Shown in pieces: positions 48,944 to 58,487 of a DNA stretch of 64,000 nt. The notes beneath the pieces are model-generated. The model was not told the DNA's origin and did no database searches. It saw nothing but the letters and a program-made list of their open reading frames with translations. Every line of letters starts with the position of its first letter. The first letter of the stretch is position 1. The stretch is from WHSW01 sp963722175. Its GTDB lineage: Bacteria; Actinomycetota; Thermoleophilia; Solirubrobacterales; 70-9. Position numbers and translations under genes: made by a program. The stretch covers positions 1,426,001-1,490,000 of the forward strand of contig CAVRKA010000004.1 of NCBI GenBank assembly GCA_963722175.1, read 5' to 3'.

Positions 48944-49689
48944 GCCGCGCGGCGCTCCGCGCGCCGCCCGAGCCAGCGCCCGATCAGGATCAGCGACAGC
49001 CACGAGTAGGCCGCTGCGGCCGGGCTGACGACCGCGATCGGGATCGAGGCCACGAACACGGCCGGAACCGCGAACCGGTCGACCAGCGTGTACGGCTCGG
49101 GGTCAACGAGGCCGTGGCGCTCGGCGCTGATCCGCATCAGCGCCGCGATCACGCCGCTCGCGGCGATCGTGACCGCATAGACGATCACGGCCGCGCTCTC
49201 GTCGCCGCGCTCGGCGATCAGCCCGGTGGGGAAGGGGATGAAGGCGATGAACCCGAGGTAGAGCAGGTTGAGCAGCGCCAGCGGCCGGTCGACGCCGCTC
49301 AGCTCGCGAAAGAAGCTGTGATGGCGCAGCCACATGAACCCGAGCACCGTGAAGCTGAGCGCATAGGCGCCGATGTTCGGCAGCAGGTCGTCGAGCTGGG
49401 CCCAGAGGTCGTCGCCGTCGTGCGGCAGCGGGATGTTGAGGACCAGCAGCGTCAGCGCGATCGCGAACACGCCGTCGGAGAGCGCGACCGTGCGGTCGTA
49501 GTCGAACTCGGTCTCGCGCCGTGGCGATTTCGCGGCTTGCTCGGCGATCCCCGCAGTATTAGGGTCGCTCCGGACCGGCTGGCGCGTTTCTGACTGAGGC
49601 GCCTCTCTCAGCCCACCGAGGAGACGGGAATCGCCACCAGATCCGCCGAATGCGAGCGCACATCGAAGGAATCCGTGCTCCGTTGGCAT
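48940..49689 (-). CDS. TMEM175-like (DUF1211) membrane protein
   Basis: The recognisable part begins near 49510: YDRTVALSDGVFAIALTLLV carries the family's first-helix signature 'F/L-S-D-G-V-F-A-I-A', the pore-lining helix of bacterial TMEM175 potassium channels. Further helices are NIGAYALSFTVLGFMWLRHH, LALLNLLYLGFIAFIPFP, VIVYAVTIAASGVIAAL and YSWLSLILIGRWLG. The start is unclear. The first ATG in frame (49689) lies within the end of the upstream repeat-protein gene; nearer the core there is only an ATC (49548). Likely a tetrameric K+ channel in the cytoplasmic membrane; conductance inferred from family only. Confidence 0.82.
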   Translation of the reverse strand: MPTEHGFLRCALAFGGSGGDSRLLGGLREAPQSETRQPVRSDPNTAGIAEQAAKSPRRETEFDYDRTVALSDGVFAIALTLLVLNIPLPHDGDDLWAQLDDLLPNIGAYALSFTVLGFMWLRHHSFFRELSGVDRPLALLNLLYLGFIAFIPFPTGLIAERGDESAAVIVYAVTIAASGVIAALMRISAERHGLVDPEPYTLVDRFAVPAVFVASIPIAVVSPAAAAYSWLSLILIGRWLGRRAERRAA

Positions 49690-50447
49690 GCGAGCCTGAG
49701 CGTCGTCGGGCTCGAGGTTGTGAACACGGCGGTCAGCGGCAGGTTGGCGTCCCAACCACTGTCGTCTCCGAACGCCTCGAGGTGCTTGGTGACCTCCTCG
49801 CGGCGCGTGCCGTCGGTCCGGATCGAGCAGAGGACGAGGTTATCTTCGTCGCCGTGGTTTTCGACCCCGACCTTGGCGAAGACGACCCAAGTGCCGGCGT
49901 TGAGGTTGTCGGTGATTATGTTTGTCACGCTCGTGCCGATCGTCGGCCCGAAGTCGTCGTCGCTCGACGCGTTGTGCACGATGTCGAGGTTCGGCCCGAG
50001 CGTGGACTCGTTGATGTCAGAGCCGGTGAGGCTGTCGTCGGTGACCTCGCTCGACTGGATCGAGTCGTTGGCGATGCCGAAAACGAAGCCCGGACTAGTC
50101 TCGGCGATCTCGCTGGTGAAGGCGTCGGGGTCGATCTCCGTGAAGGAGACCGAGTCGGTTCCAAGATCGAAGGAGTTGAGGCTGCCGTTGAGGACTTCGG
50201 ACGATGAGATCGCGCCGAGGTCGATGTCGGCGCCGGTGAGCGCCTCGTCCTGCACCTCATCGGATCTCACCGCGTCCTTGCCGATGTCGGGCGCCTTCAC
50301 CTCCGTGTCGATGATGTCTCCCGAGCCCACCTGGTCCTGACCGGGAAGTGGGCCGTCGATGGCGTACGCCGTACCACCCAGGGCGATGAAGATGGCCACA
50401 AGCCCGTAGACGTTCGAGCGGATGTGCTCGCGAATCCGTGCCGACAT
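49608..50447 (-). CDS. Secreted repeat protein (family member 6)
   Basis: 279 residues from ATG 50447, preceded by GAGGAGGATCTCCT. Signal-like helix SNVYGLVAIFIALGGTAYA (about 11-29), then repeats SGDIIDTEV, APDIGKDAV, SDEVQDEAL, GADIDLGAI, SSEVLNGSL, SFDLGTDSV, SSEVTDDSL, GSDINESTL. The C-terminal beta domain contains THLVLCSIRT-like strands (EDNLVLCSIRTDGTRRE, LRLACQRSTDSF) with two Cys. Closest in style to member 1. Same strand as the TMEM175-like gene downstream. Function unknown. Confidence 0.75.
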   Translation of the reverse strand: MSARIREHIRSNVYGLVAIFIALGGTAYAIDGPLPGQDQVGSGDIIDTEVKAPDIGKDAVRSDEVQDEALTGADIDLGAISSSEVLNGSLNSFDLGTDSVSFTEIDPDAFTSEIAETSPGFVFGIANDSIQSSEVTDDSLTGSDINESTLGPNLDIVHNASSDDDFGPTIGTSVTNIITDNLNAGTWVVFAKVGVENHGDEDNLVLCSIRTDGTRREEVTKHLEAFGDDSGWDANLPLTAVFTTSSPTTLRLACQRSTDSFDVRSHSADLVAIPVSSVG

Positions 50448-50539
50448 AGGAGATCCTCCTCACGCAATGCATCCCGACCACGAACGGGGCTGTAGCCGAT
50501 CGTCCCACCGCCTGGCGGCGATAGCAAACGGTGCTGCGC

Positions 50540-52039
50540 TCAGGCGCCGTCGCGCAGCGCGATGATCCCGCCGATCACGCCCAGGTAGGCGGTGCCGTCG
50601 GGGCCGAGCGCGAGCCCGGCGTAGTTGTTGTTGAAGTTGAGGCCGGAGCCCGCGTACTTGGTCCAGACCGTCGCCCCGTTGCGCCAGTCGATCGCGGTCC
50701 AGTAGTAGCCCTGGGCCATCGGGTCCTCGGGCCGCTGGTAGGTGTAGATGAGGCCGTTCTTGGTTGACATCTTCGGGACCGCGGTCGGCGCCCGGACCTC
50801 CGTGTTCGTCCACTTCGTCTTGCAGCCGGTGAGCTTCTTGTTGACGTCGACGCGGACGAAGCCGGGCGCGGTGACCGCGCCGGCGGTCGGGCCGAACGGG
50901 TCCTGGTAGCCGTAGTTGTTCTCGACGATCAGCGAGCGGCCCGCGGTGATGATCGAGTTCTCGGTCGCGCTCGCCCCGGCGCCGAAGATCGGCTCCTTGC
51001 AGACGATCCGCTTCTCGCCCTTGTCGAGCTTGCGTTCGTTGCGGTAGACGACGACGTTCATCGGGTCGGCGTTGTCGGTGATCGAGACGAGGCCGTTGTC
51101 CATCAGCGTCGGCGTCGTCCCCGAGCCGGCGTTGACCTGGCTCGGCTTCACGATCCCGGAGTTCGGATAGCCCTTCTTCCAGATGATCCGCGGCGCGCCG
51201 TTCGACTTCGCCTTGAACCTGTACATGCGCTTGTCGGAGACGATGTAGACGCCGTCCTCGCCGACCGCGAACGAGTTCTCGATCTCCTCGCCCAGCGTCT
51301 TCGTCTTCACCGCCGCGGTCTCCATGTCGAGCGTCCCGACCCGGCCGGTCGCCTTGACCACGAACCAGAGCAGGCCGTTGAAGTCGGGCAGCGCCGAGCT
51401 GATCCGCTCGGTGTCCTCGTCGAGCACCGGGGTCAGGTCGTAGTCCTGCTCGAGCGTCAGCGTGTTGCCGTCCGGGCCTTCGCTGATCACGAAGATGTGG
51501 TCGGTCTTCGTGGCGACGACGATCCGTTCCTTGTTGTCGAGGTAGAAGTAGCCGCCCCCGGTGAAGTTCTGGTACTCCTTGGTTCCGGGCGGGTTGGGGG
51601 CGGTGGGGAGGACGAGGCTCGAGATCACCTCGAGCGTGTTCGGGTCGATGATCCGCGCGGTCGGCGGCGCGACCGACGAGGGGCAGACGCTGACGATCCG
51701 GCCCTGCTTGTCGAAGGTGATCGACCCGCACAGCGAGGGCGTCAGCGCCCCCGAGCTCTGCTGCAGGTTGTTGCCGAGCGGCCCGGAGCGCTGGTAGGCG
51801 TCCGTCATCCAGGTGTCGTTGTGGATGTTGTTGTTCGGGTTCTTGGCCATGAACGGGTTCTGCGGCGCCTTGGTCGGGTCCTTGAGCTTGTGCGGGGTCG
51901 CCGCGGCGCCGGTGAACGGCGGCAGCGACGGCGTGCCGGTGTCGATGATCGGCGCCGCCGAGGCGGTGGCGGTCAGGACCGCACTCGCGATGACGGTCAC
52001 CAGGACGACGGTCGACACGCGCACACGCTCAGAAACCAC
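50540..52039 (-). CDS. Secreted beta-propeller-like protein
   Basis: 499 residues from GTG 52037-52039, with GAGGAAGGG upstream; 29 more upstream codons lack a signal and were left out. Signal peptide VVLVTVIASAVLTATASA. The body is a series of strand-turn units such as GSITFDKQGRIVSVCPSSVA, GYFYLDNKERIVVATKTDHI, SFAVGEDGVYIVSDKRMYRF, TPTLMDNGLVSITDNADP and AGLALGPDGTAYLGVIGGII, consistent with a seven- or eight-blade PQQ/SGL-like propeller. No PQQ tryptophan-docking repeats or metal ligands are clear. Extracellular; role unknown. Divergent from the two-topology membrane protein. Confidence 0.8.
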   Translation of the reverse strand: MVSERVRVSTVVLVTVIASAVLTATASAAPIIDTGTPSLPPFTGAAATPHKLKDPTKAPQNPFMAKNPNNNIHNDTWMTDAYQRSGPLGNNLQQSSGALTPSLCGSITFDKQGRIVSVCPSSVAPPTARIIDPNTLEVISSLVLPTAPNPPGTKEYQNFTGGGYFYLDNKERIVVATKTDHIFVISEGPDGNTLTLEQDYDLTPVLDEDTERISSALPDFNGLLWFVVKATGRVGTLDMETAAVKTKTLGEEIENSFAVGEDGVYIVSDKRMYRFKAKSNGAPRIIWKKGYPNSGIVKPSQVNAGSGTTPTLMDNGLVSITDNADPMNVVVYRNERKLDKGEKRIVCKEPIFGAGASATENSIITAGRSLIVENNYGYQDPFGPTAGAVTAPGFVRVDVNKKLTGCKTKWTNTEVRAPTAVPKMSTKNGLIYTYQRPEDPMAQGYYWTAIDWRNGATVWTKYAGSGLNFNNNYAGLALGPDGTAYLGVIGGIIALRDGA

Positions 52040-52134
52040 GATGCCCTTCCTCTCTCGGCCGTTCCGTGACAACCCTATGCATCTGGATGAACAGCCGCGG
52101 CGCGTGGAAGTATTGGTGCAGTTCACGGGCTGCC

Positions 52135-52164
52135 TTGACCCCGCGCCCAGCGCACGGCTAGGCT
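52135..52164 (+). promoter_or_regulatory. Promoter of the 665-residue membrane protein gene
   Basis: TTGACC (52135-52140), 18-bp spacer, TAGGCT (52159-52164). The predicted transcript start falls at about 52171, at the second of two in-frame GTG codons (52169, 52175), implying a leaderless message starting at GTG 52175. Confidence 0.5.
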
Positions 52165-52168
52165 CGCG

Positions 52169-54166
52169 GTGGAGGTGTTTCGACCGCCGTCCAACGCCCT
52201 AGGGGGGCTGCTCGCTCTAACGGCGGCTGTCTTCGCTCCTGCCGCTCTCGCCCAGACCAACGGAGCCACGCCGCCGCCGGCGCTCGGCATCGTCGGCGGG
52301 GAGTCGGCCCAGAGCGTGGTCTTCGACGAAGCCGACAAGCTCGGCAAGGTCGCCGATCTCGCGCTGGCCGTCAATGTTCCGGAGGGCGCTGAGGGGCGGC
52401 TGAGACTGAGCTTCGTCGCAACCGGCCCGGATGCGCCCATCCGCCCGATCCGGGTCCAGGCCAAGGCGCCGGCCAAGCCGTACCCGGCCACCCACCCGGC
52501 GGTGTTCGCCGATCCGCTGCCGCCGAAACTCCACACGGAGGCCAACATCCTGCGGCTCTCGTTCGGGCTGGCCGCCGACGCGGACCCGAGGGCGGCGACG
52601 GGCCTCCTCAGGATCACGGTGGTGAAGGGTGCCGTGCTGGAGGTCCCGGTGACAGCCAGCGCAGCGAAGGCGGCGTTCCAGCCGGCCACGGTCGAGATGC
52701 AGGTGACGGAGCAGTTCCTCTGGTGGAACAGGACCGGGACCGCCGAGACCGTGACCGTCACGGGCCCAGGCCGCGACGCGGTCGCGGGCGGCCCGGAGGT
52801 CACGGCGACCCTGCCCGCGTCGAACGGCGGCAGCGCCGAGGCGAGCCTGAGCTTCCCCGACCCCGACTCGTACGAGGGCGAGGTCGAGGTGAACAGCTAC
52901 TCGGGCAACGGCACCTACAACGGCGCGATCGTCGTCGACCCGACCGCCGAGACGCCGACCAGCCTGACGGTCAAGGTCAACGTGCGCGACTCGATCATCT
53001 GGCCGATCCTGCTGGTGTTGCTCGGCGGGACGGTCGGCTACTTCATGCGCGTCCTCTACGGCCACCACCACCGCCGCGAGGTCCTGCGCAGCGCGCTCAA
53101 GGACGCGCACAACCTCTACGTGCAGAAGGGCAGCGAAACGGGCGGACCCGAGCTGTACGACCTCGCCGACGAGCTCGGACCCAGGCCGTTCTTCCCGTCC
53201 TACCGGGATCGCGACACGGACGTCGATCGGGGCAAGTTCGGAAAGCTCTACGCCGACATCCACAAGGCCGAGGACGATGCCCAGTTCAAGGACGTGACCA
53301 CCAGGACCAATGCGCTGCTGGCGAGCTTCGCCGCCTGGCAGGAGACTCGCGCCGCGGTCGCCGAGCTCGACCGCGCCGAGGTCTCCGCCGGCACGCTCGG
53401 CCCCGCCGCCCGAGCCGACACCGCCGCCGTGTGGCTCAGCGTGCAGAGCCAGCCGCCTGCGCACGTCCTCGCCGAGGCGATCGCGCGCGTGCGGCGCCAG
53501 GCGCAGCTCCTGCGGGCCTACGGCCGGGTCGACCGCCGGCTCGACGAATTGGAGCAGGCCGAGCCGGGGTCGCGGGAACGGCTGGTCAAGTACGCGCCCG
53601 AGCGCCTCTATAGCGACAGCCGGAAGGCGGAGGCGGATCCGCCCGGCCCGGAGGCGGAGCTCGATGCGGCGGCGGTCTGGCACATGCTGAACGTCTTCGA
53701 CGCCGCCCTCGACGCGCTAACCAAGGACCCGCCGCCGGCCGACCCGCCTGGCGTCAAGCCCGTGGTGGGCGCGGAAGAGACGCGCCGCGTGGCCACGGTG
53801 CACGTGCAGGCCGGCGACCGGGGCGGGACGGAGGGCGAGCCGACGGCGGTGGCGATCGAGGTCTCCGCAGAGCGCCCGCCCGCCCAGGACAGCCGCTCGA
53901 GCGCGCGCATCCTGTCCGGCCTGCGCGTCTGGGACTTCTGGCTCTCCGCCGCCACGGCACTGGTCGTGGCCACGGCCTACGTCGCCGGCGTCTACAACCA
54001 AGACCCCGCCTACGGCGGCTTCCTGACCCTCCTCGGCGCGTTCGCCGCCGGCCTGGCCGGTGAGACCGTGGCCAAGGGCTTTGCCGCCGTGCTCGGCCAG
54101 CTGCCCTTCGGCCGCAGCTACCGCCCGGAGGCCGAGGCGCCGCCGGCAGCGCCACCGGCGGCGTAG
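52169..54166 (+). CDS. Membrane protein with exported N-terminal half and cytosolic helical half
   Basis: 665 residues from GTG 52169 (GTG 52175 equally likely). Signal peptide LGGLLALTAAVFAPAALA. Residues ~40-270 form exported beta-rich, Ig-like material (LRLSFVATGPDAPIRPIRVQ, LTVKVNV). A membrane helix lies at ~274-293 (SIIWPILLVLLGGTVGYFM). A cytosolic alpha-helical region ~300-580 (RREVLRSALKDAHNLYVQKG and RVRRQAQLLRAYGRVDRRLDELE in outline) follows. Two hydrophobic segments end the protein (~587-609 LSAATALVVATAYVAGVY; ~615-640). The pattern suggests transmembrane signalling or envelope scaffolding. I recognise no family. Confidence 0.75.
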   Translation: MEVFRPPSNALGGLLALTAAVFAPAALAQTNGATPPPALGIVGGESAQSVVFDEADKLGKVADLALAVNVPEGAEGRLRLSFVATGPDAPIRPIRVQAKAPAKPYPATHPAVFADPLPPKLHTEANILRLSFGLAADADPRAATGLLRITVVKGAVLEVPVTASAAKAAFQPATVEMQVTEQFLWWNRTGTAETVTVTGPGRDAVAGGPEVTATLPASNGGSAEASLSFPDPDSYEGEVEVNSYSGNGTYNGAIVVDPTAETPTSLTVKVNVRDSIIWPILLVLLGGTVGYFMRVLYGHHHRREVLRSALKDAHNLYVQKGSETGGPELYDLADELGPRPFFPSYRDRDTDVDRGKFGKLYADIHKAEDDAQFKDVTTRTNALLASFAAWQETRAAVAELDRAEVSAGTLGPAARADTAAVWLSVQSQPPAHVLAEAIARVRRQAQLLRAYGRVDRRLDELEQAEPGSRERLVKYAPERLYSDSRKAEADPPGPEAELDAAAVWHMLNVFDAALDALTKDPPPADPPGVKPVVGAEETRRVATVHVQAGDRGGTEGEPTAVAIEVSAERPPAQDSRSSARILSGLRVWDFWLSAATALVVATAYVAGVYNQDPAYGGFLTLLGAFAAGLAGETVAKGFAAVLGQLPFGRSYRPEAEAPPAAPPAA

Positions 54167-54416
54167 TCGCGCGTCGCCCGGCCCGACCTTCAAGAAAGTC
54201 TTCGCAATTTGCGCTCGTTTGTGAGCCGATCGGCGCTCTGCCACGGCTCAACTGCGACGGGCACATCGAGCCGCTCATACGATCGAACTGAATCGTGCGG
54301 TCCGGGGAACGGGGTGTGTCGGGGCTCGAGCTAGTCGATTGGCGTTGCGAATGTGTCCGGTCGTGCGCCGGGGGGCGGCGAACGGCGTTCCGGGGTTGTC
54401 GACGACGGGAAGCCGG
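54167..54416. other. 250-bp non-coding gap before the sigma-factor gene
   Basis: I see no gene here. A TTG at 54339 is in frame with the sigma gene and could extend it by 26 codons, but the added residues look non-coding. A small dyad ACGAT...ATCGT (around 54279-54296) and a GGGGAAC-like element (around 54304) are present; neither gives a convincing promoter. Confidence 0.4.
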
Positions 54417-55829
54417 ATGAAGCCCGTCACGACCGCCACCGCGCCCGCTCGCACTCCGCTCCTTGCCGCGGACGACGAATGGCGCGAACGGGCGGGGCGA
54501 TTGTTCGGTGAGTTCGAGCGGTCGGCGAAGGCGATGGTGGCTCGGGCGTTCCGCGGGGCCTTCTGCGCCGACGAGCTCGATGACATCTACTCGAGCGCTT
54601 GGGTCGGAACCTTGCGTGCGCTCGCCGGCCGCCACGCGGAGCTCGCCGACGACGAGATCCGCAGCTACCTGCTGACCGCCGTAGCCAACCAGGCCGGCAA
54701 GGAGCTGCGCCGCCGGCGCCGGAAGCCGACGGCGCCGCTCGCGCTCGTCGACGCGGTTCCCGATCAGACCGACGGGCCGGAGGAGAGGGCGGCGAGTGAG
54801 GAGACATCGCGGATCGCGCGCGACCTGCTCACATCTTTGCCGCCGCGACGCCGCGCCGTGATGCTGCTCCGCTACGGCTGGGGTCTCGAGCCGAGTCAGG
54901 TCTGCGGTCTGATCGCCGGGCTCTCCCCGCGTGCGTATCGCAAGGAGGTGACGCGGGGGGTCGACGAGCTGGTCCAGCGAATGCGGGCAGTCGAGAGCGG
55001 CCGCTGGTGCTCCGACCGGGAGCCGGTACTGAAGGCGTTCGTAGCCGGGGTGGCCGAGGAGGATGAAGCCCGCCAGGCGCGAGCGCATCTCGCGCACTGC
55101 CGTCCGTGCTCGGACTTCGTCGCCCGCCTCGGCGGCCACCTCCACGACCTCGGCGGGTCCGTGGCGACGCTCGGCGCGATCGACGGCCTCGACGGGCATA
55201 TCGGGGTCGGCGACCGGCTTGGTGAGCTCGGCGACCGCGTCGCCGCCCTGGTCGCGCGCGGGCCGAGCGGCGCCGAGGAAGCAACCGGCCAGGTCGCGAC
55301 AGCGGGCGGGCTTCGCGGCGCCGGAGCGGCAGGTGCGGGGGTGCTGACGAAGCTCGCGGCCTTGGGGGCGGCCGGGAAGGTGGCGGTGGCATGCGTCGGC
55401 GGCGGAATTGCCGCGACGGCGTGCGTGGCTGCGGGCGTGGGCCCGTTCGGATCGGGCGCCCGGGACGAAGATCGGCCGGCGCACGAGCGGGACGTCCGCG
55501 AGCGTCCGCGCTCGCTGCGGCCACCGGTGCTGACCACCGAGGCGCTCCCGTCGCAGGTCGGGAACGCGTCGGTGACGCCGCCGCCGGTGAGCGTGGGAGG
55601 CGGTGACGGCGAAGTCGCCACGGAGTCCGCGACGCGGCCCGAGTCGGAGCCTGACGACGCCGCGACGGAGACGACCGCGCCGACGGTTGCCCCTACCGCG
55701 CCCCCGCAGGAGCAGGAGTTCGGCGTCGCGACGGCCGGCGCCCCGCCTCCGACTGAATCCTCGCCCGCGCCTCCGACGGGCGGCGACCCGTCGGCGACCC
55801 AGGCGGCCCACCAGGAGTTCGGACCGTGA
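54417..55829 (+). CDS. Sigma-70-family factor fused to anti-sigma zinc finger, membrane helix and exported tail
   Basis: 470 residues from ATG 54417. Region 2 is at ~20-105 (WRERAGRLFGEFERSAKAMV, DELDDIYSSAWVGTLRAL, IRSYLLTAVANQAGKELRRR) and region 4 at ~135-200 (LTSLPPRRRAVMLLRYGWGL, EPSQVCGLIAGLSPRAYRKE). After a linker a ZAS-like zinc motif reads EARQARAHLAHCRPCSDF (H-x3-C-x2-C), normally found in separate anti-sigma factors. Then a hydrophobic segment KVAVACVGGGIAATACVAAG (~350-370) and a Pro/Thr/Glu-rich tail, apparently outside. So sigma and its inhibitor seem to be one membrane-tethered polypeptide, needing release to act. Stop overlaps the GTG of the next gene. Confidence 0.88.
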   Translation: MKPVTTATAPARTPLLAADDEWRERAGRLFGEFERSAKAMVARAFRGAFCADELDDIYSSAWVGTLRALAGRHAELADDEIRSYLLTAVANQAGKELRRRRRKPTAPLALVDAVPDQTDGPEERAASEETSRIARDLLTSLPPRRRAVMLLRYGWGLEPSQVCGLIAGLSPRAYRKEVTRGVDELVQRMRAVESGRWCSDREPVLKAFVAGVAEEDEARQARAHLAHCRPCSDFVARLGGHLHDLGGSVATLGAIDGLDGHIGVGDRLGELGDRVAALVARGPSGAEEATGQVATAGGLRGAGAAGAGVLTKLAALGAAGKVAVACVGGGIAATACVAAGVGPFGSGARDEDRPAHERDVRERPRSLRPPVLTTEALPSQVGNASVTPPPVSVGGGDGEVATESATRPESEPDDAATETTAPTVAPTAPPQEQEFGVATAGAPPPTESSPAPPTGGDPSATQAAHQEFGP

Positions 55830-57666
55830 GCGTCCGGGTGGCACTGCTGGTGACGGTTGCTGCGATCGCATTCGCTTCCTCGACGTCTCCGGCCGCGGCG
55901 ACGGGAGGGCTCTACAACGTGGTCAAGTGCCACGCGTTGCACACCGAGGCGGACGAGATCAATCAGGTTGGGTCGCACCCCAGCTACGAGACCGTCGACG
56001 ACTGCGACGGGAACTCCCCCGACCGGAAGATCGGCATCTACAACACCGGCGCGGCCGGCAACAGCGCGTACACCCAGTTTGCGATCACCGCGCCCGCGGG
56101 CACGCATTTCGAGAGCGTGTGCCTCGACCACCGACTACGCCGGGATTCGCATCACGTCGCGGAGATCCTGGTCTTCCCGGGCTTCCAGGTCCTCGCCGCC
56201 GGTGGCGATCAGCCGGATGGCTGGACCAACGGGTGCTTCGACATCAACCATGCGCAGCTGATCGTCCGGCTCGCATGCAGCCAGGCGGGCGGCTGCCCAG
56301 CGGGGCCCAACGCGCACGCATACGTCCGCAACGTCGTGCTCGCCGTCGCCGATGACATCGATCCGACGATCACCGCGTTTGGCGGGGACCTACTCGAGGG
56401 AGGGTGGATTCGAGGGATCGAAGAGTCTGGTGGCGGATGCTTCAGACGGGGGAGCGGGGGGGTACCAGCTCGATCGTTTATGCGAACGGCGCCGAGATCG
56501 GTCGCGGTGCGGCGCACTGCAACACGGACGGCCTCCAGTGGAACCTCTCACCTCGGTTGATCCCGTGTCGTGCAGGGGTCGATTCGCTGAACGCCTCGGT
56601 CGACACGCGTGCTGCTCCGTTCGTCAACGGCGCCAACGTCGTCACCGTTTACGCCGCCGATTACGGAGCTAACACCGACACCGAGACCAGAACGGTCTAC
56701 GTCGATAACGCCCACCCACAGGCGGCGTTCGCTGACCACCAGCGGCCCGACGATCCCGAGCTGATCGTCGCCTCGGTCTCGGACTCGCACTCGGGCGTCT
56801 TCTCCGCGCAGATCCACTACCGCGCCGTCGGGGCAACCAGCTGGCAGCCCCTTCAGACCCGCCTTGTGGACGGCGAGGCGCGCGCGTACGTCGAGTCCTC
56901 CGGCGTCCCGCCGGGCGAGTACGAGTTCCGGCTCGCGGTGGCGGACGTCGCCGGCAACCCGTTCGAGACCACCCTGCGAGACGACGGGACGCCGATGCGC
57001 CTCAGCTTCCCGCTCCGCGGACCGGTCGAGCTGCGAACGAGTCTCGGCGCCGGCGGCTCCACGGGGCAGACGGTTCCGTACGGGACCAGCTCGCGCGTCC
57101 ACGGTCGCCTGCTGGACGCCCATGGCGAGCCGCTCGCCGGACAGGAGGTCGTCGTCGTCGACCGTTTCGACAACGGCGCCCTGTTCCCGCGCGCGGAACG
57201 GCCGGTCGTGACCGACGAGCAGGGGCGGTTCTCGACGCCCGAGCCGGCGGGCCCGACGCGGTCGATCGAGGCGACCTTCGCGGGCACCAACAAGTACCTG
57301 CCGGCCGAGGACGAGGTCGGCAGATTCGCGGTCAGGAGTGCGGCGTCGTTCAAGACCTCCTCCGACGTCATCCGGGAGGGGACCGCGATCGCGTTCACCG
57401 GCAAGGTCAGGCACCACGGGGCGAGGATCCCGGCCGGCGGCAAGCTGGTCGAGGTCCAGTACCGGCTCAAGACCGGCCGTCAGCGCACCCTGAAGGAGCC
57501 GTTCCGCACCGAGCCTGACGGCTCCTATCGACTCGCTTACCGCTTCTCCAAGGCGCTGACCGCGGACGCGCTGTTCCGCTTCCGGCTCAAGCTGCGAAAT
57601 GAGGGCAACTGGCCGTTCAAGGGTTCGGCCTCGAACTGGCGGAAGGTGATCGTTCGCGCCCACTAG
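55826..57666 (+). pseudogene. Secreted Ig-like/carboxypeptidase-regulatory-like protein, frame shifted in the middle
   Basis: GTG 55826 overlaps the sigma stop (GTGA). Signal peptide VALLVTVAAIAFASSTSPAA, then an N-terminal domain with paired Cys (VVKCHALHT, VDDCDGNSP, CSQAGGCPAG). The frame fails between ~56412 and 56462. The expected sequence passes through SLVADASDGGAGG in a second frame and resumes as TSSIVYANGAEIGRGAAHC in a third, the last switch at a run of seven G (56456-56462). The C-terminal part has Ig-like modules (TETRTVYVDNAHPQA, GEYEFRLAVADVAGNPFE) and two CarboxypepD_reg-like units (SSRVHGRLLDAHGEPLAGQE). If the shifts are errors it is one ~610-residue exported target or partner of the coupled sigma. 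Confidence 0.75.
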
Positions 57667-57677
57667 GAGCACCGCAA

Positions 57678-57703
57678 CCGCGTCCGCACGCGGGCTGTTT
57701 GTT
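57678..57703 (+). terminator. Terminator hairpin with T-rich tail
   Basis: CCGCGT (57678-57683), CCGC loop, ACGCGG (57688-57693), followed by GCTGTTTGTT. It ends the sigma/Ig-like operon 12 bp after the stop. Confidence 0.65.
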
Positions 57704-57721
57704 CAATTGGGAAGAGGCACT

Positions 57722-58261
57722 GTGAAGCTCCGAGCTCCCAGCCACAGCACCGTCGTCGCCTACCTGGCGCTGTTCGTCGCGATCGGCGGCAGCGCCTACG
57801 CGGTCTCGAAGATCGGGTCAGGCGAGATCAGGAACCGGGCGATCCGAGGAGCGGACGTCGCCGACGACACGCTCGGCGGGCGGCAGGTGGTCGAGGCGAA
57901 ACTGACCGGTCCTGTCGCGGTCGGTGACGAGCCATCTGGCGGCCTGTGACCCGGGCCCCGCGCCGGTGGACTGCGTCGGGGCGACGATCGACCTGAGGCG
58001 CGAGAGCGCGCTGCTGGTGATCGCGACCGCCAGCAAGGGGGCTGATCCCGGATCGGGCGTCTGCGCGATGGCGGTCGACGGGACCGGGTCAAACGCGGGA
58101 TTTCTCGGTGGGAGCGCGAACGCGATGGCTTCGCGCTGACCAAGGTCACTTCGCCGCTTGATCCCGGCTCGCACTCGGTGGCACTGCGTTGCACGGAGTC
58201 GGGGTCGGATCTGACCGTCGACAATCCGACGATCGCCGTGGTCGCCGTCAGCCAACCCTGA
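57722..58261 (+). pseudogene. Secreted repeat protein (family member 7), two frameshifts
   Basis: GTG 57722 with GGGAAGAGG upstream. Signal-like helix STVVAYLALFVAIGGSAYA, repeats SGEIRNRAI, GADVADDTL, GRQVVEAKL. The frame breaks at ~57935-57945, after which the homologous continuation is PAPVDCVGATIDLRRESALL and ADPGSGVCAMAVDGTG in another frame. It breaks again at ~58115-58125, continuing as DGFALTKVTSPLDPGSHSVA and ending TVDNPTIAVVAVSQP at TGA 58259-58261. Intact length would be about 178 residues, a short member with a Cys-containing beta domain. Either a pseudogene or two sequence errors. Confidence 0.65.
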
Positions 58262-58487
58262 GCACTACAGCTCGTTCTGCGCCGCCGACCCGGACTCGTC
58301 GACGAGCCGGTCCTTGATCTTGGCCAGGTGCTCGGCACGTTGCGGTAATCAGCGTGGTGCTCCTCCCGGACCCAAGACCGCGGGAAAACACGGATGTTTC
58401 CCTCGCTACCGCGGTTGGCCTTGCCACGCCAGAAGGGACAGACACGCGCGGCACGGTCGCCGCGCCGAGCGGTGGAGGGACCCACAC
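58262..58487. other. Intergenic region without a recognised gene
   Basis: About 225 bp between repeat-protein gene 7 and the metalloprotease-like gene. I see no convincing reading frame or hairpin; a GGAGG (58474-58478) near its end serves as ribosome site for the GTG at 58488. Confidence 0.4.

Noticed and set aside
50507..50517. CCGCCTGGCGG dyad considered as a terminator after the propeller gene
   Set aside because: Only 5-bp arms, no T-run, and such words are common at this base composition.
54339..54416. TTG-started 26-codon extension of the sigma fusion
   Set aside because: The residues (Arg/Gly/Val-rich) look non-coding and the ATG at 54417 gives a natural start before region 2.
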